19,176 bases of DNA from NCBI GenBank assembly GCA_003520425.1, contig DOUU01000105.1, forward strand, positions 2,568-21,743, read 5' to 3'. Numbering within the stretch: position 1 is the stretch's first letter; every line of letters starts with the position of its first letter. Origin of the DNA: Deltaproteobacteria bacterium. GTDB taxonomy: Bacteria; Myxococcota_A; UBA9160. Below the pieces are notes generated by a model. The model worked only from the letters and a program-made list of their open reading frames with translations, ran no database searches and was not told the origin of the DNA. The position numbers and the translations under genes were made by a program. This document shows positions 1-6,969 of the stretch, piece after piece.

Positions 1-1766
1 CGAAGGCGCACCTGCGGTGTCGCGGTCGCCGGGATGAACAGAGGAGCGGCGGACTGGTCTGCGGACTGGACGAATGCCCAGCCGAGCATGGGCTCCAGGA
101 TGTGGAGGATCGAGCCGCCCTCGACGGGCGCGTCGAAGCGCCGGAGGAGCCGGGTGCGCAGGTCGAATCTCCCGGTGAGCATCCCGATGCCGAGAGCGCC
201 GGCGCGCTGCGCATCGTAGGCCACCGTTCGGTAGCCGAGCTCGGGATAGAACTCGAGCACATCCGCAAGGCGCATGGGATAGGCCACGCGAGGCGTGAGG
301 AAGATCCGGTGGCCTTGATCGCTCTCGAGTTCACCCTCCTCGAACTTGCCATCGCCTTCCGTGCCGGTGGGAATGGTGGGCCCGAAGTCGTCCATATTGG
401 GATCGTCCACACCCTGCTGGCCCAGGGAGTTCACTTCATGACTGTCGGGGACGCCATCCACACCCGAGTCGATGAACTGCTTGTTGGGAACAAGCCGCTG
501 CGTCCCGAGGATCTTGTCCGCCAGGTTCCAGCCGCGGAAGTACGTGTACTCGGCGCCCACCGACCCGACGAGAGGGAGGGTGTCCGCCAGCTGCGTGGAG
601 CGAACCTCAAGGTTCAGGTCGGGCAGTCGCTGCATCATGTAAGGGGTCCGAGACAGGTTCTGGGGATTCTGCAGATCCTGCGCGGTCCAGAGTGCGCTCG
701 TGAACGTCGCGAGGTCGCTCGGCCCGAAGCTCCGTGTCAGGAAGGCTCGCGACTCGAGGAAGCGCTCGGTCCTCCAGCGGACCTCGTCGTAGAAGTCAAA
801 GGCGTACTCGTTGTCCGAGACCTGGTTGAAGTCGATCTTGAGGCGCCAGCCGTCCTCGAGCGGCTGGTCGTGCTGCCAGGAAACAGCCCAGCGGTACTTG
901 CTGAAGGGCGTGGACGTGCTGTTGGGAGTGATCCCCGTATCGTCGATGAACGAGGCGTGGAGGCGCCCCCCGCCCTCGCTGCCGATCACATAGACGCTGT
1001 CCACGCTCGGCTTGAAGCCACGCTTGGTGAGGTACTCCGGGGTGAGAAGAAGATTCACATTGTCCGCCACCGCCCAAAAGAAGGGCAGCCCGATGGACGT
1101 TCCGGTGATGCTGCTCTGCCTCCAGGTGGGGAAGAGAAAGCCGGTTTGCCGTTCCCTGTTCAGGGGGTAGATCATCCAGGGAAACCACAGCACAGGGACG
1201 CCCAGCACATCGAACGTGCTGTTGCGGGCGACGGCATAGCCATCGGTGTCGACGTCGGCGTGCTCGGCCCGGATCCGCCAGGGAGGACGGCTCTCGGCCT
1301 CGGGGCAGCGGCAGGTGGTGAAGGCTCCGTTCTGGAAGACGTAGTTGGTGTCCCCCACCTTCTGGACCTCGTCGCCCTGCATCCGGAAGCGGCTGCTCTC
1401 GCTGTCGAGGTTCCCGGTAAAGACCACTCCATGCAGGGTATCGACGTTGAACTGCAGGAAGTCGGTCGTGAGGGTGTCCTGCCCCTCCACGACAACAACG
1501 TTGCCGCTCGCGACGCCAAGCCGGGTCGTATTGTTGAACGTCACCCAATCCGCAGTCAGCGTGCGGCCGGGCTGGGAGATGTGCACGTTTCCCCGTGCGG
1601 TGTAGAGGTCCCGGGCCTTATCGTACTCGACGCTGTCTGCCGTGAGATCGAAGGGCTGTTCACCCGCCCCTTGGCCGGGATGCTTGACGTCCGCAGGAGA
1701 GCCGAACGGCGCCAGCAACAGCCAGACGACGAGCGCCACCTCGCATCTGCGCACGGCTCCGCGCAA
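1..1766 (-). CDS. lptD: LPS-assembly outer membrane protein LptD (partial, C-terminus beyond window)
   Basis: About 588 codons are visible and the 3' end lies off the left edge. LptD is the outer-membrane beta-barrel that, with LptE, inserts lipopolysaccharide into the outer leaflet. Seen: a signal peptide (hydrophobic residues 10-22, then SPAD), an OstA/LptA-like beta-taco domain (about 38-150, starting LTADSVEYD), a CRC pair at residues 152 and 154 followed by the family pattern PPWRIRAEHADVD, then GVPVLWFPWMIYPLNRERQTGFLFP-like residues leading into the barrel. The proposed start is TTG at 1766, because GGAGG lies six bases before it; GTG 1754 or 1739 are alternatives. It follows the Crp/Fnr gene by about 96 bases, last in a seven-gene run. 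An extracellular-loop-like insert carries two Asp/Gly-rich calcium-loop-like motifs (see findings). Family identity is confident; the exact start is not. Confidence 0.9.
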   Translation of the reverse strand, partial: MRGAVRRCEVALVVWLLLAPFGSPADVKHPGQGAGEQPFDLTADSVEYDKARDLYTARGNVHISQPGRTLTADWVTFNNTTRLGVASGNVVVVEGQDTLTTDFLQFNVDTLHGVVFTGNLDSESSRFRMQGDEVQKVGDTNYVFQNGAFTTCRCPEAESRPPWRIRAEHADVDTDGYAVARNSTFDVLGVPVLWFPWMIYPLNRERQTGFLFPTWRQSSITGTSIGLPFFWAVADNVNLLLTPEYLTKRGFKPSVDSVYVIGSEGGGRLHASFIDDTGITPNSTSTPFSKYRWAVSWQHDQPLEDGWRLKIDFNQVSDNEYAFDFYDEVRWRTERFLESRAFLTRSFGPSDLATFTSALWTAQDLQNPQNLSRTPYMMQRLPDLNLEVRSTQLADTLPLVGSVGAEYTYFRGWNLADKILGTQRLVPNKQFIDSGVDGVPDSHEVNSLGQQGVDDPNMDDFGPTIPTGTEGDGKFEEGELESDQGHRIFLTPRVAYPMRLADVLEFYPELGYRTVAYDAQRAGALGIGMLTGRFDLRTRLLRRFDAPVEGGSILHILEPMLGWAFVQSADQSAAPLFIPATATPQVRL

Positions 1767-1862
1767 CCCGCCCCTCCGGAACGCGTCGGAGACCGACGCC
1801 AGGCGTGGCCACGCTATCAGACCGGATCGGGAAGGGTCAACGCAATCAGCGCGCGACGACGG

Positions 1863-2516
1863 TCAGTCTGCGCCATCCAGACATGCGGAGAGTGCATCGA
1901 GGTCGGGCGAGACCAGCACGTCGTCTGAGAACCGCACGAGCTTGCGTTCGAGCAGTTGCTGCAGGGCGCGGTGGGTTTCGAGAAGCGAGAGGCCTGCATC
2001 GCTCGCAAGATTCCGCAGGGTCGTGGGAATCCGCACTCCTTCAGGACTTTCCTCGGCACGGCGCACGAGCACGCGCACCACCGGCCGGAGCAAGTCGTCG
2101 ATGCCAAGCGCGGACAGCCGCCCTTCGAGCTCGATGACGCGGGCGGCAAGACGACGGATCATGCGAATCGCAATCTCCGGCCGCTCGAGGCACATCTCCT
2201 GAAGCACCGAGGCGTCGAGTTCGAGCAGCCGCGCCTCGCAGGCCGCGGTCGCACGCACCGTGCGGGGCCCGCCCAGCACAACGCTCATCTCGCCGAAAAA
2301 TTCGCCCGGCCCGAGCCGGCCAACCAGACGCGGGCCGGAGGCCCCGCGCCTTGTGAGCTCGATTTCGCCCGCTTGAATCACATACAGCACCGCGCCGGGG
2401 TCGCCTTCGTCGAACACGACCTCGCCGGTGCGAAAGACCCGTTCGAAGGCGCGGCGGACTCGGATCCCCGTGTCTTCGGCGCCGCGGGTCTGGCTGTCGC
2501 TCGAAGCGGTGGTCAC
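1863..2516 (-). CDS. Crp/Fnr-family transcriptional regulator
   Basis: 217 residues, the usual length for the family. An N-terminal cyclic-nucleotide-binding beta-roll (about 25-115) contains the phosphate-binding-cassette-like stretch GEFFGEMSVVLGGPRT (71-86), then a long dimerisation helix (about 105-138) and a winged helix-turn-helix (about 155-205). The recognition helix region (LSLLETHRALQQL, 176-188) lacks the Arg and Glu that contact DNA in E. coli CRP at the aligned positions, so its operator need not be a classical CRP box. The effector is unknown: no Cys cluster for an FNR-type Fe-S centre is visible, so cAMP, another nucleotide or no ligand are all possible. Start is GTG 2516 with no good ribosome binding site. 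It lies 62 bases after the thioredoxin-like gene and just upstream of lptD. Confidence 0.88.
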   Translation of the reverse strand: MTTASSDSQTRGAEDTGIRVRRAFERVFRTGEVVFDEGDPGAVLYVIQAGEIELTRRGASGPRLVGRLGPGEFFGEMSVVLGGPRTVRATAACEARLLELDASVLQEMCLERPEIAIRMIRRLAARVIELEGRLSALGIDDLLRPVVRVLVRRAEESPEGVRIPTTLRNLASDAGLSLLETHRALQQLLERKLVRFSDDVLVSPDLDALSACLDGAD

Positions 2517-2578
2517 GCCCGGCTTTCGACCGGACGCGCCCTGCGCTTGAGCCAGCGCAGGGTGGGCCCCGCACTCCC

Positions 2579-3112
2579 CTACCCTGCCTTGCCCGCGTTC
2601 GCGTCCGCCAAGACCTTGAGGAGTTCAGGCTCCTCGACGAGACCGACGTGCATGGAGCGAATCGCGCCGTCCGGACCCACCACGATCAGCGACGGGAAGC
2701 CCGGAGCTCCGAACTCCCGCGCCAGGGATTCATTGCCCATCAGGATCTGGTACCGAACCTGGCGTTTCTCGGCATAGGAGCGCACGGCTTCTGGGCCCTC
2801 GGTGTCCACCGAGACGCCGAGGATGACGACGTCCCGGTCTTTGTGGGAGTCATAGAGCGCATTCAGCACGGGGATCTCGAACTCGCAGGGCGGACACCAG
2901 GTGGCCCAGAAGTCGACGATGACGAGCTTGCCGCGGAAATCGGAGAGCCTGATCTGCCGGCCGTTCAGATCCGGGAGCGTGAAATCGGGTGCCATCTGGA
3001 GGGCGGACGTGCGCCCACGGGTGCTTGCGGCCTCCTGGGCCTTTTCCGAGCGACAGGCGCCCAGCACACACGAAGCCCCGATCATCCACGCGGCCACGAT
3101 TCGAGCTCTCAT
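2579..3112 (-). CDS. TlpA/ResA-like thiol-disulfide oxidoreductase, lipoprotein
   Basis: 177 residues. A lipoprotein signal ends in the lipobox LGAC (Cys20), so the protein should be membrane-anchored and face the periplasm. The thioredoxin-like domain (about 40-172) opens with APDFTLPDLNG and carries the active site WCPPC (Cys73, Cys76) and the cis-Pro at residue 140 (GFPS), plus the central insert typical of TlpA/ResA/CcmG (about 85-115). Such proteins reduce periplasmic disulfides, classically apocytochrome c haem-binding cysteines, using electrons from CcdA/DsbD. The CcdA gene lies 22 bases upstream in the same orientation, which supports that pairing. ATG at 3112 is preceded by GAGAGGG. 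No cytochrome c maturation genes are in the window, so the final substrate is not shown. Confidence 0.93.
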   Translation of the reverse strand: MRARIVAAWMIGASCVLGACRSEKAQEAASTRGRTSALQMAPDFTLPDLNGRQIRLSDFRGKLVIVDFWATWCPPCEFEIPVLNALYDSHKDRDVVILGVSVDTEGPEAVRSYAEKRQVRYQILMGNESLAREFGAPGFPSLIVVGPDGAIRSMHVGLVEEPELLKVLADANAGKAG

Positions 3113-3134
3113 CTCGCCCTCTCGCCGCGTCCCG

Positions 3135-3914
3135 TCACTGGAGCAGGCGTTCGGTGTGCGTGACGAAGCGGCTCATGAACATGAAATACCCATTCAAGCG
3201 CGCCAGCTGATCGGTCATCACGAGAAAGCCGACCCCAACGAGAAGTGCCCCGGACAAAAGCTCGAGCATCCGGAAATGAGTCTTCACGCGTTGGAAGGCG
3301 TGAAAAAACAGGTCAATGCTCCATGCCGCAACGAGAAAGGGCACACCGAGCCCCGCCGAATATACCGCGAGCAGACCCACCCCCTGGATCACGGTTTCCC
3401 GGCTCCCCGCGATGGTGAGGATACCCCCGAGGATCGGCCCGACGCAGGGCGACCAGCCAAAGGCAAAGGCGGCGCCGACCAGGTAGGTGCCGACGGGATT
3501 CATACGCCGCACCTGCAGATTCACCCGGCGCTCGCGGTAGAGCATGTGCACGGGCAGGATGCCCGCGATGTGGAGCCCCATCACGATGATCACGACTCCC
3601 GCGATCTGGGGCACCCCAAACTCCACGCCGAGCACCCGTACGCTCCAAGTGCGGAGCACATGCCCGAGCACCGTCGCCGAGGCTCCCAGGATGACAAAGA
3701 CGGTCGAGAATCCCGCCACGAAGCCGAGGCTCCCGGCTAACACACGACGGCGTACGACCGGCTCGCTGCTGCCTTCTTGCATCTCCTCGACGGAGAGGCC
3801 GGAGACGAGGGAGAGGTAGGCCGGCATGAGCGGCATCACGCAGGGCGAAAAGACGGACAGGAGTCCCGCCGCGAATGCGGTGCCGAGCGAGACGATGGAC
3901 GTCGCGTCCGCCAT
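3135..3914 (-). CDS. ccdA: CcdA-type cytochrome c biogenesis / thiol-reducing membrane protein
   Basis: 259 residues with about six hydrophobic segments, no periplasmic thioredoxin domain, hence the short CcdA form rather than full DsbD. The two redox cysteines sit in the family motifs FSPCVMPLMP (Cys25, first membrane helix) and GWSPCVGPILGG (about residue 156, fourth helix). CcdA takes electrons from cytoplasmic thioredoxin and passes them across the inner membrane to an extracytoplasmic thioredoxin-like protein; the TlpA/ResA-like gene 22 bases downstream is the natural partner. Start ATG 3914; the upstream sequence gives no clear ribosome binding site. The 125 bases between this gene and the upstream small secreted protein gene show no terminator, so co-transcription is plausible. 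Confidence 0.95.
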   Translation of the reverse strand: MADATSIVSLGTAFAAGLLSVFSPCVMPLMPAYLSLVSGLSVEEMQEGSSEPVVRRRVLAGSLGFVAGFSTVFVILGASATVLGHVLRTWSVRVLGVEFGVPQIAGVVIIVMGLHIAGILPVHMLYRERRVNLQVRRMNPVGTYLVGAAFAFGWSPCVGPILGGILTIAGSRETVIQGVGLLAVYSAGLGVPFLVAAWSIDLFFHAFQRVKTHFRMLELLSGALLVGVGFLVMTDQLARLNGYFMFMSRFVTHTERLLQ

Positions 3915-4039
3915 AAGGGCACACCCGGGCGGTCAGTCCAGGTCACGGCCAGGGAACAGGACCCCGTGCCGCGACCGCACCTTCCCCCAGGGCCAGAGGA
4001 TGCCCCCCTCGCCCTCGCATGCCAATGGGCCGCGGCCGG

Positions 4040-4435
4040 CTAGGGCTTGCCGCTGTCCTCCGCCGGCTTCGCGTCGTCGCTCACCGCCGTCGCCGTCGCC
4101 GCAGGGGTATCGCGGCCGACGAACTCAAGCGGCTTCTGGCCCGTCAGGTGCTCGGGTGTGACCACGTAGTCGCCGTAGGCGGCGGAGACGAAGATCGGCC
4201 ACGCCACTTCCGAGTTTCCGGCGGTGAGCCCCCAAGCCAGGCCGCTCACGACGGAGCCCAGGACCGCGTAGCAGACCTTCGCGGGGCCGTAGAGCAGAGT
4301 CGTGAACAGGGCGCCGGCTTGAAGGCCAGCGTTGGCTCCTGCATCGGTGGCACGCGCCGGCCCGCTGGCAAACATCAGGCAGGCGGCGAGCGCAAAGGCA
4401 GCCGCAAATGAGCGAATCGAGCTAGGGTTACGCAC
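4040..4435 (-). CDS. small conserved secreted or membrane protein, function unknown
   Basis: 131 residues. An N-terminal signal peptide (hydrophobic 10-24, probable cleavage after ARA near residue 29) is followed by two moderately hydrophobic stretches (about 38-75, GLQAGALFTTLLYGPAKVCYAVLG region), then the pattern YGDYVVTPEHLTGQKPLEFVG (about 88-108) and a disordered Ala/Asp/Lys tail. I have a general memory of similar short unnamed proteins ending in YG-Y-V-TPEHL-G--P--F-G in other environmental bacteria, but no function that I can name. Start is GTG 4435, chosen because GGAGAGG lies seven bases upstream. A perfect hairpin (4454-4469) directly precedes that site. It sits between dtd and ccdA in the same orientation. 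Confidence 0.75.
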   Translation of the reverse strand: MRNPSSIRSFAAAFALAACLMFASGPARATDAGANAGLQAGALFTTLLYGPAKVCYAVLGSVVSGLAWGLTAGNSEVAWPIFVSAAYGDYVVTPEHLTGQKPLEFVGRDTPAATATAVSDDAKPAEDSGKP

Positions 4436-4453
4436 GGTTTACCTCTCCTTTCT

Positions 4454-4469
4454 GACGGCAGGTGCCGTC
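4454..4469 (-). promoter_or_regulatory. 7-bp inverted repeat just 5' of a ribosome binding site
   Basis: GACGGCA and TGCCGTC are separated by only two bases. On the minus strand the repeat lies directly before AGAAAGGAGAGG, the ribosome binding site of the small secreted protein gene. It could be an operator for a dimeric repressor, an RNA hairpin setting a 5' end, or a weak terminator for dtd. There is no T-run after it, which argues against the last. Function is inferred from position only. Confidence 0.4.
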
Positions 4470-4543
4470 ATCCCCCGCAACGAGTGTTCCGCATTGAGGA
4501 GCGCGGTCAAGTGGACCGGACCGCTGCGTGCGCAAGGTGGGCC

Positions 4544-4993
4544 TTAGAACGCTCGCTCGGTGTCCAGCAGGATCGTGACCGGGCCTTCATTGACGAGAGA
4601 AACCTGCATTTGAGCCCCGAAGCGGCCCGTCACGACGGAAGCACCCAGCCCGCGCGCTGCGCTCGCGAGCGCCTCGACCAGGGGCTCGGCTTGCGGGGCC
4701 GCTGCCGCAGCCGTGAAGGCGGGTCGACGCCCTTTGCGCGCATCGCCCATCAGGGTGAACTGCGAGACGACGCCGAGCGTGCCCCCTGTGTCGAGCAGCG
4801 AGCGGTTCATGCGTCCCTGTGCATCCGGGAACACCCGCAAGTGAACGAGCCTTTCGGCCAGTTCGCAGGCCTGTGTCGGCCCGTCCTGCCGCGCCACGCC
4901 CACCAGCGCGACCAGGCCCGCCCCCATTTCGGCGACCAGGCCGCCCTCGACCCGGATGGCAGCCTGGGAGACCCGCTGCACCACGGCCCGCAC
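4544..4993 (-). CDS. dtd: D-aminoacyl-tRNA deacylase
   Basis: 149 residues, the usual full length. Dtd hydrolyses D-amino acids (and Gly from tRNA-Ala) off mischarged tRNAs in the cytoplasm. Both signature motifs are present: SQFTL at 77-81, followed by GDARKGRRPAF, and the Gly-cisPro motif NEGPVT at 135-140 that excludes L-aminoacyl substrates. The N-terminus MRAVVQRVSQA is typical, which supports GTG 4993 as start although the ribosome binding site is poor. It lies 23 bases downstream of dcd, so the two are probably co-transcribed. Confidence 0.96.
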   Translation of the reverse strand: MRAVVQRVSQAAIRVEGGLVAEMGAGLVALVGVARQDGPTQACELAERLVHLRVFPDAQGRMNRSLLDTGGTLGVVSQFTLMGDARKGRRPAFTAAAAAPQAEPLVEALASAARGLGASVVTGRFGAQMQVSLVNEGPVTILLDTERAF

Positions 4994-5016
4994 CCGTCAG
5001 TGCCCCGCCACCGCGG

Positions 5017-5529
5017 CTAGGGCCGCTCTTGCACGGCAAAGCGGCCGCGGTAGGTCGCACGCCCCTCGGTGCGCATCAGGACAAGCTGACACAGCCGCAC
5101 CCCGGGATGGATCACCAGGGGTTGGCCCGAGACGTTGCTCATCTCAAGCACCTGTCGGTTCGAGACGCCGGGCTGAACGAAGGCGGAGGTCACGTGGATC
5201 ATGAGGCCAAGCCTGGCGAATTGACTCCGTCCTTCGAGAAATCCACAAAGGTCGTCGGGAAGCGTAACGCGCTCCCGTGTGATGCCGTGGATCGTGACCC
5301 CTGGGGCGAGGACGAAGGGCACGTCCAGTCGCTGCGCCCGGGTGTGCTCGCGGTAGTCGGTGCCCTCGCGCACGTTGATGGGCTCGCTGTCCGTCACGAT
5401 CACCCGGATCTCGTCACCGAGGGTGAGATCGATCGACGCGGGCCCGATCTGCGCGGGGTCGAGGGGCTCGATCACGAGGCGTCCCGAGGCCAGCTCGCGC
5501 TCGATGCTCTCGCGGGTCAGGACGGCCAT
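5017..5529 (-). CDS. dcd: dCTP deaminase
   Basis: 170 residues from ATG 5529. The enzyme deaminates dCTP to dUTP for thymidylate synthesis; some relatives also hydrolyse dUTP. Seen: IGPASIDLTLG (28-38), the core GRSQFARLGLMIHVT (100-114) and QVLEM (126-130). Ser102, Arg106 and Glu129 have the same mutual spacing as Ser111, Arg115 and Glu138 of E. coli Dcd, so the catalytic set is intact. Whether it is mono- or bifunctional cannot be decided by eye. An in-frame ATG at 5556 would add nine residues but would overlap the start codon of the divergent phosphodiesterase gene; MAVLTRESI fits the usual Dcd N-terminus. No ribosome binding site is visible; a -10-like TATCGT ends eight bases before the ATG. 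Confidence 0.94.
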   Translation of the reverse strand: MAVLTRESIERELASGRLVIEPLDPAQIGPASIDLTLGDEIRVIVTDSEPINVREGTDYREHTRAQRLDVPFVLAPGVTIHGITRERVTLPDDLCGFLEGRSQFARLGLMIHVTSAFVQPGVSNRQVLEMSNVSGQPLVIHPGVRLCQLVLMRTEGRATYRGRFAVQERP

Positions 5530-5537
5530 CGGCCGGC

Positions 5538-5547
5538 ACGATACCGT
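5538..5547. promoter_or_regulatory. overlapping divergent -10 elements between dcd and the phosphodiesterase gene
   Basis: On the plus strand TACCGT (5542-5547) ends seven bases before the ATG at 5555. On the minus strand TATCGT (5543 down to 5538) ends eight bases before the ATG at 5529. The two overlap by two bases, next to the palindrome CCGTACGG. The 25 bases between the two start codons hold no ribosome binding site for either gene, so both transcripts would be leaderless or nearly so. No convincing -35 box is seen. Inference from spacing only. Confidence 0.45.
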
Positions 5548-5554
5548 ACGGCGC

Positions 5555-6364
5555 ATGCTCCACCCCTATTTCGAGCTGCCGCGCCCGATCGTGATCGGGC
5601 ATCGCGGCGCCGCGGGCGAGCGGCCCGAGAACACGCTGGCCGCTTTCGCTCACGGCCTCGAGACGGGCGCTGAGATCCTCGAGAGTGATCTGCACCTCAC
5701 GCGCGACGGAGTCGTCGTGATGACCCACGACGAGACGGTCGATCGCACCACCGACGGGTCCGGCCCGCTGCGCGAGTTCTCGTTCGCGGAGCTCTCGAAA
5801 CTCGATGCCGGGTACCGCTTCTCGCCCGATGGTGGAAGAACTTTTCCCTTTCGAGGACAGGGGCTTAGGATTCCGGCCCTTGAGGAAGGGTTAAAGATGT
5901 TTTCCAGGACCCGCTTTAACCTTGAGATCAAGGCGGACGACCCTGCCTTGATCGAGCGCACGGTCGCTCTCATTGAACGCGAGGAGCGAGCACAGATCAC
6001 GCTGCTCACGGCGGAGGGCGACGCGCTGATGGCTCGCTTGCGGGCGCACCTTCGAGCAAGGCGTGTGGCTGCGGCTGTGGGTGCCGCGGCGGGGGATGTG
6101 CTGCGCTTTGTGCGTGCGGCGCTCGATGCCAGTGCGCCCCCGACCGACGCCATGGCACTCCAGATCCCCTCGAGTTTTGCCGGCCGGCCGCTTGTGACGA
6201 GTGAACTTGTCGCCCACGCAAGGACTCACGGCGTCCATGTCCACGTCTGGACCGTCAACGAGCTGCCGGAGATGGAGCGGCTCCTCGACCTCGGTGTCGA
6301 CGGCCTCGTGACCGACTTCCCCGGGCGCATGAGGGCCCTGCTTCGACGGCGCAAGCTGCGTTGA
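5555..6364 (+). CDS. glycerophosphodiester phosphodiesterase (GDPD family)
   Basis: 269 residues. GDPD enzymes split glycerophosphodiesters from phospholipid turnover into glycerol-3-phosphate and an alcohol. The metal and catalytic residues of the TIM-barrel family are all visible: HRG at 16-18, PENT at 24-27, Glu43 and Asp45 in ESDLHLTRDG, His58 in THDETVDRTTDG, Glu124 in NLEIK, and the C-terminal pattern VHVWTVNE with GVDGLVTDFPG. No signal peptide, so it is probably cytoplasmic. The ATG at 5555 replaces an upstream ATG at 5360 that would overlap all of the dcd start region. The stop overlaps the TTG start of the methyltransferase gene. Around 5821-5930 codon choice shifts (AGG, TTA, CTT, TTT), see findings. 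Confidence 0.93.
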   Translation: MLHPYFELPRPIVIGHRGAAGERPENTLAAFAHGLETGAEILESDLHLTRDGVVVMTHDETVDRTTDGSGPLREFSFAELSKLDAGYRFSPDGGRTFPFRGQGLRIPALEEGLKMFSRTRFNLEIKADDPALIERTVALIEREERAQITLLTAEGDALMARLRAHLRARRVAAAVGAAAGDVLRFVRAALDASAPPTDAMALQIPSSFAGRPLVTSELVAHARTHGVHVHVWTVNELPEMERLLDLGVDGLVTDFPGRMRALLRRRKLR

Positions 6365-6969
6365 GCGGCGCAACGGCGCCGTCGCCGTGGTTCGTGCGCC
6401 ACGCGTCGCTCTTGCGCGAGGCGGCGGAGCTCGGTCCGATCGTGGACCTTGCATGCGGTCGGGGCCGCCACACGCTCGGGGCGGCGGCCCTCGGTGCGCC
6501 GAGCTTTGGCATCGACCGCGACAGCGCGGCGCTCGAGGCACTCCGTCGCGAAGCGCAAAGCCGGGGCCTCGCCTCCCTCACCATGGCCGTGCGCGCAGAC
6601 CTTGAGACGGCGGGCGGCCTGCCGCTTCGGGCGGAGAGCTGTGGGGCAGTCCTCGTCTTCCGCTACCTCCATCGGCCCCTTGCCCCCGCGATCTGCGCCC
6701 TGCTTCGTCCGGGCGGGCTCCTGCTCTATGAGACCTTCACGACCGGCCAGAGGAATCTCGGCTATGGACCCACGAATCCAGCGTTTTTGCTTGCACCGGG
6801 TGAGCTCGCGCAGCTCTTTGCGCCGCTTGCGATCGTGGCCTTCGAAGAGGGGCTGAGCTCGGGGGAGCGGCCCGAGGCCCTGGCCCGCCTCGCGGCCCGC
6901 CGAGGCGGCTCGCGCTCTGCGCTAGAAGGCCCTGCCCCCAGGCGTCGGCCTCTGCCCGCTCTCGAGTGA
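6361..6969 (+). CDS. class I SAM-dependent methyltransferase, TehB-like
   Basis: 202 residues. Motif I, VDLACGRGRHTLGAA (28-42), forms the S-adenosylmethionine-binding loop; an acidic residue follows at the end of the second strand (GIDRD), and RYLHRPL with LRPGGLLLYETFT matches the TehB/UbiE-like fold. Substrate unknown; the pattern GQRNLGYGPTNPAFLL near 130-145 is common in small unnamed methyltransferases. Start is TTG 6361, whose TTGA overlaps the phosphodiesterase stop, a sign of translational coupling. The last 48 bases overlap queG tail-to-tail, and the terminal Arg/Pro-rich residues look like read-through over that gene rather than a folded element. Confidence 0.82.
   Translation: MSGATAPSPWFVRHASLLREAAELGPIVDLACGRGRHTLGAAALGAPSFGIDRDSAALEALRREAQSRGLASLTMAVRADLETAGGLPLRAESCGAVLVFRYLHRPLAPAICALLRPGGLLLYETFTTGQRNLGYGPTNPAFLLAPGELAQLFAPLAIVAFEEGLSSGERPEALARLAARRGGSRSALEGPAPRRRPLPALE

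Noticed and set aside
102..1928. 608-codon open frame on the plus strand
   Set aside because: It lies antisense to lptD, whose minus-strand frame has clear family motifs; its translation is low-complexity charged sequence with no domain, as expected for a shadow frame in GC-rich DNA.
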